NCBI GenBank assembly: GCA_036397635.1
Contig: DASWIP010000031.1
Location: 1-64,000, forward strand
Direction of reading: 5' to 3'
Length of the DNA: 64,000 bases
Origin: DASWIP01 sp036397635
GTDB lineage: Bacteria; Actinomycetota; AC-67
Notes under the pieces: generated by a model
Databases searched by the model: none
What the model was told of the DNA's origin: nothing
What the model saw: the letters and a program-made list of their open reading frames with translations, nothing else
Translations under genes and position numbers: made by a program
Shown here: positions 18,129-25,982 of the stretch, in pieces
Layout: every line of letters begins with the position of its first letter
How positions within the stretch are numbered: the first letter of the stretch is position 1

Positions 18129-18188
18129 ACTATACCACGGTAGGCCGCGGAACGGTCATAACTATTCCGCGGTAGGCCGTGGAATAGT
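18129..18188 (-). promoter_or_regulatory. Tandem operator-like inverted repeats before the DUF4143 gene
   Basis: Two copies of CCRCGG-TAGG-CCGYGG centred about 32 bases apart (18143 and 18175), roughly three helical turns. The distal copy has 12-base arms ACTATTCCGCGG / CCGTGGAATAGT with one mismatch; the proximal copy is less perfect. They lie within 70 bases of the ATPase start at 18122 and overlap the end of the HigA-like frame. A repressor such as that antitoxin could bind both sites. Confidence 0.6.
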
Positions 18189-18684
18189 CACATGAGGATG
18201 ACCCCGTAGACGCCGCCTCCTCAACGCTGCCGCCGTGCGCGGGCCGGCGCCAGGACATCTTTGGGAACCCTCGCCATCGCGGGGAGCGGGTGCCGGAGGT
18301 GATGCTCTTGCTCTCGGCCGCGCTGGAGTCTTGCCGACCTTTGGCCGACCCTTGTCGGCTCCTACGCGTCCCTGAGAACGTATCCAGCTTGACACGTCCA
18401 TCGAGGAACACGGCATGCAGCTCGAGAGTGCATCCAAGCGCTGCGACGTACTTCTTGAGCGTCGAGAGGTACACATCCTCCACGCGTTCCAGCCGGGACA
18501 CGTTGGCTTGGGCTACCCCGAGCACGCGGGCTACTTCCAACTGTGTGAGCTTCCGGGATCCGCGTAGCTCGGCGAGTGCGACCGCAACACGGGCCGCGCC
18601 TTTGTGCGCCTCAACGCGAGGGCGACGTCCGGGTTCTGCGTCGACCCGCGCGCGCAGCTGGTCAAAGTTTCGCCTGCCGCTCAC
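18130..18684 (-). CDS. higA: XRE-family antitoxin, HigA type
   Basis: 184 residues from GTG 18684, which overlaps the HigB remnant stop as GTGA. Residues about 33-95 form an XRE helix-turn-helix (ALAELRGSRKLTQLEVARVL, VAQANVSRLERVED) followed by the typical HigA tail LSTLKKYVAALGCTLELHAVF. It should bind its own operator and, when present, a RelE/ParE-like toxin. After FLDGRVKLDTFS the sequence turns into Arg/Ser-rich low complexity running to 18130 inside the operator repeats, so the last about 80 residues may be a frameshifted extension. The toxin partner is truncated. Confidence 0.75.
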   Translation of the reverse strand: MSGRRNFDQLRARVDAEPGRRPRVEAHKGAARVAVALAELRGSRKLTQLEVARVLGVAQANVSRLERVEDVYLSTLKKYVAALGCTLELHAVFLDGRVKLDTFSGTRRSRQGSAKGRQDSSAAESKSITSGTRSPRWRGFPKMSWRRPAHGGSVEEAASTGSSSCDYSTAYRGIVMTVPRPTVV

Positions 18685-18863
18685 GGGAGTAGTCCTTCCT
18701 GTCGGAGCTCTGAGAGGTACACGTCATACAGGTCGTCGGCGATCGGCACCATCCGCTCGTACCACTTGTTCCACCACCTGGTCTTGTCACCACCGATGAG
18801 CAGGATCGCGCTCCTCCGGGGATCGAATGCGAAGAGAACCCGGAGGTTCCCCGCCGGCGGGAT
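18681..18863 (-). pseudogene. higB: HigB-type toxin, N-terminally truncated remnant
   Basis: The minus-strand frame ending at TGA 18683-18681 reads LRVLFAFDPRRSAILLIGG, then DKTRWWNKWYERMVPIADDL and YDVYLSELRQEG. This matches the C-terminal half of phage-derived Gp49-like HigB toxins of the RelE/ParE superfamily, which cleave mRNA on the ribosome. About 60 residues remain of a usual 110-120. Homology stops near 18863, exactly where sequence similar to a subtilase gene begins on the other strand, so a recombination event removed the toxin's start. No start codon or ribosome site for the remnant is visible; it should be inactive. Confidence 0.75.
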
Positions 18864-18866
18864 CGT

Positions 18867-19120
18867 CGTTGATCCCTACGACGCAACGGCTTACGGAACC
18901 TCGTTGTCTGCGCCATGCGTCGCCGGCGTGGTAGCCCTTCCTCGAGGCGAACCTCGCGCTAACACCGCCGGCGGCCTCGGAGCGGTGGCTCGATATTCAC
19001 GCGCGCCTGGGTGAGCACCGACCCGGCCACCGGCGCGCTCACGTTCGCCGTGCGGCCGGCCGACTCGGGGAGCTTCCCCAATGGCTGCGGTGGGCGAGTA
19101 TCTGCACTGCTACTTCTAAA
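18867..19120 (+). pseudogene. Broken partial copy of a subtilase (S8) gene
   Basis: Reads YGTSLSAPCVAGVVAL and then, in a shifted frame, VSTDPATGALTFAVRPADS. These match GTSLSAPYVAGVVALL and VSTDPTTGALTFAVRLADL of the intact protease at 14782-16776, in the same order. About 300 bases between the two blocks are deleted, and small frameshifts follow. DNA identity is clear in runs such as TCGAGGCGAACC and CGGCGCGCTCACGTTCGCC. It is a decayed duplicate or a paralog fragment, joined to the HigB remnant. No complete gene is present from 18864 to 19255. Confidence 0.8.
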
Positions 19121-19185
19121 AGGGCTCGATGCCGCTGGGCTAGCTCCCGTTCGGACGAGTTGTGGGGGGGTGATCCGGCCCGGGT

Positions 19186-19221
19186 GCGATGGGGACCGGG
19201 CATCAGCCCGGTCCCCATCGC
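19186..19221. terminator. Perfect 16-bp hairpin after the collagen-like gene
   Basis: GCGATGGGGACCGGGC, loop ATCA, and the exact complement. It lies 35 bases past the minus-strand stop at 19256. There is no U-run on either side. A bidirectional terminator is the simplest reading. Confidence 0.65.
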
Positions 19222-19255
19222 GATCTTCGATGAGATGCCTGTCGGAGGTGGTCGG

Positions 19256-20032
19256 TCAGCCCGTCACGGTTCCGTAGAACAGACACTCGACTCCAACGGG
19301 GGGAGCCCCTGGTATCGCGCGCGTGCCGACCACGCCGGAGACCACATGTCCGGCATCATCGGTGTACAGGAACGTCACCTGTGTCGGTGCCAGATCCGAG
19401 TCGAATTCGTCGGTCCCCGTCAGGGTGTCTCCGAAGGTGTCGAGCTGCGCGGCGCGCTCGACCACCAGCGTGTCGGCCCCGCGCGCGTGCCAGACGATCC
19501 TTGCGCCCGGCTCGCTGGAGCGAGCGGACAGGATCGCTACTGTTGGGGTGCTGGGGTCGAAGAATCCATAGTCGCAGCGACCGGTCAGCTCGAGTCCGGA
19601 CGCCACGATGAGCGATAGCTCATCCGTCCCAGTCTTGCTGATCCGGAACGTGCTGGCGCCGTCCCCCGGTGCGCCTGCGGGTCCCTGCGGGCCTGCGGGT
19701 CCCTCCGGGCCGCTGAGACCCTGCGGTCCCGCGGGTCCAGCGAGGCCCGTCTCACCTTGCGGGCCCGCCGGTCCCGGCTCGCCTTGGGGACCGACTGGAC
19801 CGGGTTCGCCCTGCTGATTCCAGCTCAACAGGCGTTCGTCCTTCTTGCATGCCGAGGGTCCATCGACCACGCGAAGCGAGCCGCCTGCGTTGCCGTAACA
19901 GGCGTAGATCGTGCCGTCCTCAGCGGGGATCTGGGCGAACGCGAACGTGGCGGTCAGCACCCCGAGGACGCTGAGCGCAGCGACGATGGGGATCGATCGG
20001 GCCTTGCGGATGATGCTGGTTCCCGTGGACAT
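19256..20032 (-). CDS. Collagen-like triple-helix repeat secreted/anchored protein
   Basis: 258 residues from ATG 20032, preceded by AGGAGG at ideal spacing. The N-terminus has a signal sequence or anchor (RSIPIVAALSVLGVLTATFA). Then come an actinobacterial motif IYACYGNAGGSLRVVDG and a WNQQGEPG junction that starts about 16 Gly-X-Y triplets (GEPGPVGPQGEPGPAGPQG and onward). A C-terminal beta-rich globular domain has CDYGFFDPSTP and GVECLFYG with two cysteines. It should form trimers on the cell surface; role unknown. The DNA is frame-linked to the upstream CNB ORF (see that entry). Confidence 0.88.
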   Translation of the reverse strand: MSTGTSIIRKARSIPIVAALSVLGVLTATFAFAQIPAEDGTIYACYGNAGGSLRVVDGPSACKKDERLLSWNQQGEPGPVGPQGEPGPAGPQGETGLAGPAGPQGLSGPEGPAGPQGPAGAPGDGASTFRISKTGTDELSLIVASGLELTGRCDYGFFDPSTPTVAILSARSSEPGARIVWHARGADTLVVERAAQLDTFGDTLTGTDEFDSDLAPTQVTFLYTDDAGHVVSGVVGTRAIPGAPPVGVECLFYGTVTG

Positions 20033-20473
20033 GTTCTTCCTCCTATCTGGGGCTTCCGCCCCTAACGGACCGGGATCGGTCCCGGCCACGAATTTCCTGC
20101 GGATGCGGGTTGACGACGCGAGGAGCTGCTCGAAATCGGGGCCTTGGAAGACCAACGCACGCAGCGGCGTGCGTGCGACCACGGTCGCCGTCCTCGGCCG
20201 ATTGGCCAGCAGCGATAGCTCCCCGACCATGGATCCGGCTCCGACGATCGCGACCAGATCGCCGGCTACGCGGACCTCGGCTTTGCCCTCGATCAGGAGG
20301 CAGCAGCCGCGCGCACCATGCCCCTCGACCGTGAGGGGCTCGCCGGCCTCGACCGTGATCTGGGAGCTGAGCCCGGCGATGATTCGCAGCTCGGCTGCCG
20401 TGCTGTCGGCGAACAACGGCATCTCACGCAGCGCGGCCATGATGCGCCGGCGGTGAACGACCATCCGAGCCAT
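19256..20473 (-). CDS. Cyclic-nucleotide-binding domain ORF running in frame into collagen-like protein
   Basis: Start ATG 20473 follows AAAGGAG. Residues about 12-125 are a cyclic-nucleotide-binding (CAP-like) domain: MPLFADSTAAELRIIAG, GCCLLIEGKAEVRVAGD, GSMVGELSLLANRPRTATV with the phosphate-binding-type GELSLL..R..TA cassette. Such domains bind cAMP or cGMP, or act as sensors. After RIRRKF the codons cross two small hairpins and a ribosome-binding site with no stop codon, then continue into the collagen-like gene (own ATG at 20032). Either one fused 405-residue protein is made, or the CNB gene has lost its stop. The intergenic-looking middle favours the second view. Confidence 0.6.
   Translation of the reverse strand: MARMVVHRRRIMAALREMPLFADSTAAELRIIAGLSSQITVEAGEPLTVEGHGARGCCLLIEGKAEVRVAGDLVAIVGAGSMVGELSLLANRPRTATVVARTPLRALVFQGPDFEQLLASSTRIRRKFVAGTDPGPLGAEAPDRRKNMSTGTSIIRKARSIPIVAALSVLGVLTATFAFAQIPAEDGTIYACYGNAGGSLRVVDGPSACKKDERLLSWNQQGEPGPVGPQGEPGPAGPQGETGLAGPAGPQGLSGPEGPAGPQGPAGAPGDGASTFRISKTGTDELSLIVASGLELTGRCDYGFFDPSTPTVAILSARSSEPGARIVWHARGADTLVVERAAQLDTFGDTLTGTDEFDSDLAPTQVTFLYTDDAGHVVSGVVGTRAIPGAPPVGVECLFYGTVTG
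20033..20082 (-). promoter_or_regulatory. Ribosome-binding site and two small hairpins before the collagen-like start
   Basis: On the minus strand AGGAGGAAGAAC precedes ATG 20032. Upstream are hairpins GGGGC-TTCC-GCCCC (20049-20062) and GGACCG-GGAT-CGGTCC (20067-20082). This is normal intergenic layout and supports an independent start for the collagen-like protein even though the upstream frame is open through it. Confidence 0.65.
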
Positions 20474-20575
20474 CTCCGCTCCTTTCGGGATCTCGCGCGA
20501 TGCGACCCGAGAGGATGCTCGCGGCAAGACGTAAAGGAGCTGTAAACACCGCCGCCGGCGCGGCTCTGTGACGGG

Positions 20576-23500
20576 CTAGGAGCCGTCCAGCGGCTCGCCC
20601 AAGGCGACCATGATCTGAACGAGTGCTTCGCGCGCGCCGACCTCGGCGGTTCGGCGGACCGCCTCATCGAACGCCGCCTCTCCCACGGCGTCGCGCACGA
20701 GCAGACTTGCGCCGTCGAAGGCCGCTCGTTCGGACGGCGGCAAGACGCCTTCAGCACGTTCGAGCAGCGCGCGCGCAGCCCCAAGCGCCACCGCGGCCGC
20801 CTGCGGAGTGTCAGATGCTGCCACGACGCCGAGTGCGGTCAAGGAGCGAGCGATCTCGAATGTATCCTCGGTCTGCAGCAGGATCTCTACCGAACGCACC
20901 GCATGCGCGCGCGCCTCGACCGCATCGCCGGCCGTCATCTCCAGCGCGGTCAGGGAGCGCAGCAGCGTCCCATGCAAGCCCTCGTCGATCCCGCGCGCGG
21001 CGATCTCCAGCGCCTCGGCATAGCGCGTCCGGGCCTCGTCGAGGTCGCCACAAGCGAGGGCCACATCGCCCATGCCGATCGCACTGGCGAGCCCACCGCG
21101 AACGTAGCCGGCCACTCGCGACGCTTCCCGCGCTTCTGCGAGATGCGTCGACGCGGCGCCCAGGTCGCCGGCGGCGATGCGGCACGCCGACAGGACGAGA
21201 AGCGGCTCGATCGCGCCGAAAGTATCGCCGCTCTCACGCATCATTCGCAGGGCGCGCTCAAGCGTGACGGACGCATTCACATATCCGCCCGTCTGATACA
21301 GCGCTGCCCCGATGTTGACGACGGCATTCCCGACGTGGCGCATCGCTCCTGCCGCGTAGGCGAGCTCGAGGGACGCCTCGTACCGCTCGAGCGCCTTCGA
21401 CATGTGACCGCGGCGTTGATCCACCGAGCCGAGATTGCCGAGAAGGGTCATCCGGTAGGTCACGTCACCGAGGGCCTCTGACATCTCGAGCGCTTCCGTC
21501 CATCGAGCGTCCGCGCCGTCGGTCTCGCCCTGCCGCCAGGCGATCACACCCAGGTTCGCCAATGCCCCGACCGCCGCGACACTATCCCCGCGCGCGCGCG
21601 CTATGGCGAGGGAACGCTCGATGAGGGCGGTCGCTCCACCCAAGTCGCCCTGCTCGGCGAGCGCCGGCGCGAGATTATGGATCGCCATGTGCTCTGTCTG
21701 CTCGTCGCCGATCCGCTGGGCGATCTCGAGCGCAGCGCGGAACGTAGTGATGCTTCCGGCGTAGTCGCCTTGATTCTTCATCGCGTTCCCGAGCGTGATC
21801 AGCGTGCTCATCTCGAGGATCTCGTCGCGCTCGGCACGAGCGATGTCGAGCGCGTCCTCCGCGTACCCTTGGGCGCGCGGAAACTCTCCTTGATCGTTGG
21901 CTGTCGAAGCGAGAGATGTGAGGACACGCCCACGCAGGGGTGCCGTGGTCGCTTGATCCAGCGCGCGCTCGAGGTACTTCCGCCTGTCGCGCACGTAGCC
22001 TCGCCGAGCGAAGTACGGTGAGATCGCGACCGCCAGTCGCGCGGCCTCGTCGGCTCGCCGGTTGCCCGCGGTCGCCCGCTCGAGCGCTGTGGTGATGTTG
22101 TCGTGCTCCTCGGCCAGCGATGCAACCGTAACGGCGTCGCCCATCCAGGCCTTCTGCGTGGTGCTCTCGGCCACGGTCAGCACCCACCCGAGGTGAGCGT
22201 CGGCGATGCGGTCTGCCTCACCGGAGGCGCGCAACTGCTCGGCCGCGTAATCGCGGATCACGACCAGCATCTCGTACCTGCTGGCCGACGTGGTATGTCG
22301 CATCGACAGCAGGGACTTGTCCACCAGACCGCTGAGAAGATCCAGCACCTCTGCTGCGTCGATCCCATCGCCGGCGCATACGAGGGTCGCGCTGGCGGTC
22401 GTGCATCCGCCGTGGAAGACCGACAGGCGGCGGAAGAGACAACGTTCCTCCTCGTTCAGCAGGTCGAAGGACCATGCGAGGGTACCGCGCATGGTCTGAT
22501 GGCGCGGATCGCCGGTGCGGCTCCCGACCGTCAAGAGGCGCAGCGTGTCGGCAAGGTTCGCAACGAGGTCGGGAAGGCCTGCCGCACGCGTCCGCGCGGC
22601 GACCAGCTCGATCGCCAGCGGCATGCCATCGAGGCGCCGGCAGATCTCGACGATCGCACCGACGTGCGCGGCGGCGTCCAGGTGTGCGTTGGCTGCGCGC
22701 GCGCGCTCCAGGAACAGCGCAGCAGCGGGATGCTCCAGCGCCTCCTCCAGAGACCGCGTGTTTGCCGGCGGCACTGGGAGTGGTGCGATGACCGTGACGG
22801 TCTCTCCCGGCACTCGCAATGATTCCCGCGAGGTCGTGAGGATCCGCATCCTTGGGCACGCGGCGAGGATGGTTGCGCAGGCTGATGCGACCTCTTCGAG
22901 AAGATGCTCGCAGTTGTCGATCAACAACAGCGCCTGCCGGCCGGCGAGTTCGTCGAGCAGCGTATCTTGCAGTGCTCGTCCGGCTTGCTCGCGCACGCCG
23001 ACCGCGGAGGCGATACGGCGGATCACCAATGAGGGGTCATCGACTGCGGCGAGTTCGACGAGCCATACGCCGTCGGGATATCGGGCGACCATCCGGTGCG
23101 CGATCTCGATGGCCAGGCGCGTCTTGCCCGAGCCACCGGGTCCCGTGAGGGTCACCAGCCGCGCCTGGTCGAGCAGGTCGCCGACCTCTGTCTGCTCGGC
23201 CTCGCGCCCGAGGAAGCGATTCGCCGGGAAGGGCAGGTTGTGCGGGGCCGCCGTGTCGAGGATCCCGCCCACGTCGAGCGTCGCGGACTGTTTCAGGATC
23301 GCTTCGAACAGGGATGAAACCTCGGCTGAAGGGTCGATGCCGAGCGATTCGGCAAGGTGCTCTCGCAGTTCCTGAAACGCCTCGAGCGCGTCGGACTGTC
23401 GTCCCGCTCGGTACAGCGCGAGCATGCGTCTCGCCCACACTGTTTCGCGTGTCGGGAACCTGGCGCATTCGACGGCAAGCTCTTCGGCCACCCTCCGATG

Positions 23501-24022
23501 AGCACCCAGCGCGAGATCCACATCCGCCTTCTCTTCGACCGCGATCAGCCGCTGCTCGTTGAGACGAGCCGCGCCCGAGCGTGCGAAGGTGAGATCGATG
23601 CCGGTGAACGCATCCCCTCGCCACAAGCCCAGTGCCTCGGCGTACAGCGCGCTCGCATGACGGTGCGCGCCACGCGTCTCCCCTGCGCGCGCCTCGGCCA
23701 GGAGGGCGACGAATCGGCCGCTATCCACCTCGTTGCGCATGTCGACATCCAAGCGGTAGCCGCGCGGGACCGTCTCGACAACTCGTCGCCCACACATCTC
23801 TTCGAACGTCCGACGCAGCTTCGACACGTGCACGCGCAGGGCCGTTCCGGCGGTATCCGGTGGCGAGCCGTCCCACAGGTCCTCGATCAGCGCATCCACG
23901 GGGATCGGCCGCCCTTCGGCGAGCAACAGTCGCGCAAGCAACGCCTGCTCCTTCGTCGCCGAGATGGGAAGAGTCTTGCCGTCGTGGGTGACGGTCAGGG
24001 GGCCCAATATTTCGAAGAACAC
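20576..24022 (-). CDS. SARP/AfsR-like regulator: BTAD, NB-ARC ATPase and TPR
   Basis: About 1148 residues from GTG 24022 (VFFEILGPLTV), the usual N-terminus of this family; upstream codons do not look coding. Residues 1-95 are an OmpR-type winged helix (ALLARLLLAEGRPIPVDALI, LRVHVSKLRRTFEEMCG). Residues 100-245 are a bacterial transcriptional activation domain. The NB-ARC ATPase follows, with LGREAEQTEVGDLLDQ, Walker A TGPGGSGKT, Walker B ALLLIDNCEH, and GMPLAIEL. From about 610 the rest is a run of TPR-like helices. Such proteins switch on gene clusters after ATP-dependent assembly. Its own target is not evident; the neighbours are mixed. Confidence 0.93.
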   Translation of the reverse strand: MFFEILGPLTVTHDGKTLPISATKEQALLARLLLAEGRPIPVDALIEDLWDGSPPDTAGTALRVHVSKLRRTFEEMCGRRVVETVPRGYRLDVDMRNEVDSGRFVALLAEARAGETRGAHRHASALYAEALGLWRGDAFTGIDLTFARSGAARLNEQRLIAVEEKADVDLALGAHRRVAEELAVECARFPTRETVWARRMLALYRAGRQSDALEAFQELREHLAESLGIDPSAEVSSLFEAILKQSATLDVGGILDTAAPHNLPFPANRFLGREAEQTEVGDLLDQARLVTLTGPGGSGKTRLAIEIAHRMVARYPDGVWLVELAAVDDPSLVIRRIASAVGVREQAGRALQDTLLDELAGRQALLLIDNCEHLLEEVASACATILAACPRMRILTTSRESLRVPGETVTVIAPLPVPPANTRSLEEALEHPAAALFLERARAANAHLDAAAHVGAIVEICRRLDGMPLAIELVAARTRAAGLPDLVANLADTLRLLTVGSRTGDPRHQTMRGTLAWSFDLLNEEERCLFRRLSVFHGGCTTASATLVCAGDGIDAAEVLDLLSGLVDKSLLSMRHTTSASRYEMLVVIRDYAAEQLRASGEADRIADAHLGWVLTVAESTTQKAWMGDAVTVASLAEEHDNITTALERATAGNRRADEAARLAVAISPYFARRGYVRDRRKYLERALDQATTAPLRGRVLTSLASTANDQGEFPRAQGYAEDALDIARAERDEILEMSTLITLGNAMKNQGDYAGSITTFRAALEIAQRIGDEQTEHMAIHNLAPALAEQGDLGGATALIERSLAIARARGDSVAAVGALANLGVIAWRQGETDGADARWTEALEMSEALGDVTYRMTLLGNLGSVDQRRGHMSKALERYEASLELAYAAGAMRHVGNAVVNIGAALYQTGGYVNASVTLERALRMMRESGDTFGAIEPLLVLSACRIAAGDLGAASTHLAEAREASRVAGYVRGGLASAIGMGDVALACGDLDEARTRYAEALEIAARGIDEGLHGTLLRSLTALEMTAGDAVEARAHAVRSVEILLQTEDTFEIARSLTALGVVAASDTPQAAAVALGAARALLERAEGVLPPSERAAFDGASLLVRDAVGEAAFDEAVRRTAEVGAREALVQIMVALGEPLDGS

Positions 24023-24213
24023 GCACAGAGGGTACCGTCGGTGACGCCACGCGTGAACGCCGCCCACTCTCTGGTGCCGGGGGCCTCGATCAGCCAGGCT
24101 ACCCATATTGATGGACCGCGCGGCCGGAACTCATCGGGTTCCCCTCACGGACGCGCAGGATCCACGGTGACCACGCAGGGGGTGACTTGGTCGGTCTCTG
24201 GTTCGGGTTGTCG

Positions 24214-25011
24214 TCAGGGCCTGGATGCCTTGACGATCACCGCGGTCGCGACGTGGCTCTGTCGTTCCTGTGGGATCGTCCGGCGCATCGCCTCGATGAC
24301 CTCGGCGGTGAAGAGCGGGTACATCGACGCCTCAGCGACGCCGAAGGGGCGATGGCCCCCTACCCACACGTTCGTGAACCCCGCTCGCTCGAGTTTGTCG
24401 GCGAAGACACGCTCCGCCAGGGCGCCCGACACTCAGCCGGCCCAAGCGCTGGGATCGGCTGCGACCTCGATGGGGAGCTCTGTATCGAGCGTGAGGTCCC
24501 CCAAGCAGATGCGGCCGCCGGGGCGCAGGACACGGTGGATCTCAGCCATCGCGCGGCTCTTGCGCGCCGAGAGGTTCAGCACACCGTTCGAGATCACCAC
24601 ATCGACCGACGCGTCGGGCAGCGGGATGTCTTCCATCTCGCCCTGAACGAACCGGGTCCAACCGGCGACGCCCGCCGCGGTCGCGTGCGTGCCCGCTCGC
24701 TCGCACATCTCCTCAAGGATGTCCAGACCGATCGCGCTGCCGGTTGACCCGACGCGCCTGGCAGCGAGGATCGTGTCGATGCCCCCGCCGGATCCCACGT
24801 CGAGCACTGTCTCGCCGGGCTGGAGGAACGCGTAGCGGATCGGGTTGGCAACCCCGAGGGCCCAGCGCACCGCGTGGGCAGGGAGCTCAGCGAGCTCGGC
24901 GTCGCTGTAGAGCTTGCGCGCGACCGCCTCGCCACCGCCGGACTCGATCGAGCGGTACGACTGCGCGACGTTGTCTTTGATCTCCTGTTGGAACATCAGG
25001 TCGCGGGCCAT
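24214..25011 (-). CDS. ArsM-like SAM methyltransferase, candidate selenoprotein (in-frame TGA)
   Basis: If TGA 24435-24433 is read as Sec, the frame runs from ATG 25011 (AGGAG upstream) to 24214, 265 residues with Sec 193. SAM motifs: VLDVGSGGGIDTILAA, GLDILEEMCERA, EMEDIPLPDASVDVVISNGV. Then HRVLRPGGRICLGDL and AWAG-TGA-VSGALAERV, followed by FADKLERAGF and RPFGVAEASMYPLF, the normal ArsM C-terminus. Homology continues in the same frame on both sides, and arsenite methyltransferases have a metal-binding Cys at this point. A SECIS-like hairpin follows. Third gene of an ECF-sigma operon. The alternative is a nonsense mutation. Confidence 0.8.
24400..24418 (-). promoter_or_regulatory. Bacterial SECIS-like hairpin after the in-frame TGA
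   Basis: In the mRNA, GGCGGAG-CGUGU-CUUCGCC forms a 7-bp stem (one G-U pair) with a 5-base loop. The loop starts 22 bases after the UGA and has G in its second position. These fit published bacterial SECIS rules (loop 16-37 bases away, G among the first two loop bases). Confidence 0.65.
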
Positions 25012-25024
25012 GACTCTCCTGTCG

Positions 25025-25261
25025 TCAAAGCTCATCCAGGAAGCGCTCCAAGTGGTCGCGGACGTGCTGCGGGATCACGTCGGACGTGCCGGTCGCTAGG
25101 AAGGACCGAACCTCCCTGGCGAACTCCAATTCTCCACAGCAGGTCCGGCAGAACGCGAGGTGCTTCTCGACGCTCTCTTGCTCCTCGGGGGAGATCGCGT
25201 TGTCCAGGTACTCCCAGAGCCGCTTCACTGCCTCGGAGCATGGGATCAGCTGCTCGGTCAT
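25025..25261 (-). CDS. Zinc-binding anti-sigma factor (ZAS type)
   Basis: 78 residues. The motif HLAFCRTCC (HxxxCxxC) with an upstream Cys/His-bearing helix (PCSEAVKRLWEYLDN) is the zinc anti-sigma fold of RsrA-like proteins. It would hold the partner sigma factor and release it on thiol oxidation or metal stress. Its ATG overlaps the sigma stop by four bases, and the methyltransferase begins 13 bases after its stop, so the three genes form one operon. It has no TM segment, so it is a cytoplasmic sensor. Confidence 0.9.
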   Translation of the reverse strand: MTEQLIPCSEAVKRLWEYLDNAISPEEQESVEKHLAFCRTCCGELEFAREVRSFLATGTSDVIPQHVRDHLERFLDEL

Positions 25262-25872
25262 GGTGTTTCCTCTCTAGCGAGGAGCCCCGCGTCGCCTGCG
25301 TAGCTCCACATCTCGATCTCGAAGCGCTTGCGCGCGCGATGCAGGCGCGCGAGCACGGTTCCCAGAGGGACGTCGAGCATCTGGGCGATCTCTTTGGTCG
25401 ACCATCCCTCCATGTAGTGCAGGACGAGCGGTGCTCGGTAGATGTCCTGGATCCGCATGAGCACCGCGTGGACATCCTCTTTCCCGAAGGCGCTGAGGAA
25501 GTCGTGGTGGAGCGTGTCGGAATAGGGGAAGGGATCCTCGATCGCGATGGTTCGGTAGAGCGAGAAGTCGTCGATCTCTTCGACGCTGACCTCTTCCACC
25601 GCGCGCGATCGCTTCCGCAGTGTGTCGTGGAACACGTTCACCAGGATCCGCTTGAGCCATGGTCCAACCGAGGCGTCGGTCTTCAGGGTCCCGAACGACC
25701 GGTAGGCCCGCAGCAGCGTCTCCTGCACCAGATCCTCCGCGCTCACCTCATCCAGCCGCCGCGCCAGTGAGTACAGGCCCGCCAGCTCGGGAAGCGTCAG
25801 CAACCGGAACGCCTCCTTCGTGCGGTCCTGCACCACCTGTTCGTTCATCGCGCGCGGCTTCGAACCTTCCAC
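25258..25872 (-). CDS. ECF sigma factor (sigma-70 family)
   Basis: 204 residues from GTG 25872, with GAGGA upstream; ATG 25848 is an alternative. Region 2 is seen in YSLARRLDEVSAEDLVQETL and the LKRILVNVFHDTLRK helix. Region 4 has VLHYMEGWSTKEIAQML and PLGTVLARLHRARKRF. It is the partner of the overlapping zinc anti-sigma factor and probably drives its own operon together with the ArsM-like gene. The region between 2 and 4 carries an acidic linker (VEEVSVEEIDD). The signal may be oxidative or metalloid stress (inference from the operon). Confidence 0.93.
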   Translation of the reverse strand: MEGSKPRAMNEQVVQDRTKEAFRLLTLPELAGLYSLARRLDEVSAEDLVQETLLRAYRSFGTLKTDASVGPWLKRILVNVFHDTLRKRSRAVEEVSVEEIDDFSLYRTIAIEDPFPYSDTLHHDFLSAFGKEDVHAVLMRIQDIYRAPLVLHYMEGWSTKEIAQMLDVPLGTVLARLHRARKRFEIEMWSYAGDAGLLAREETP

Positions 25873-25912
25873 GAGGAGTCCTCACAGGGTTAGACGACGC
25901 CGAGGGCGATCC

Positions 25913-25937
25913 TATTGCACGCCGGCACGATGCAATA
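25913..25937. promoter_or_regulatory. Perfect inverted repeat between divergent genes
   Basis: TATTGCA and TGCAATA (7 bp each) separated by 11 bases, centred in the 110-base gap between the sigma operon and the four-TM gene. The position suggests an operator acting on one or both promoters. No matching regulator was identified. Confidence 0.5.
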
Positions 25938-25982
25938 CAACTGTCGCGCCGACCGTCTTGTCATGGGCAGGAGGTGAGATCT

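Noticed and set aside
19660..19820. Gly-Pro-rich repeats as a CRISPR or satellite array
   Set aside because: The repeats are 9-base codon triplets of a collagen-like protein with no spacers.
24214..24432. A separate 72-residue gene after the methyltransferase
   Set aside because: It is the in-frame continuation of the methyltransferase across the TGA, with the family's C-terminal motifs and no ribosome-binding site of its own.
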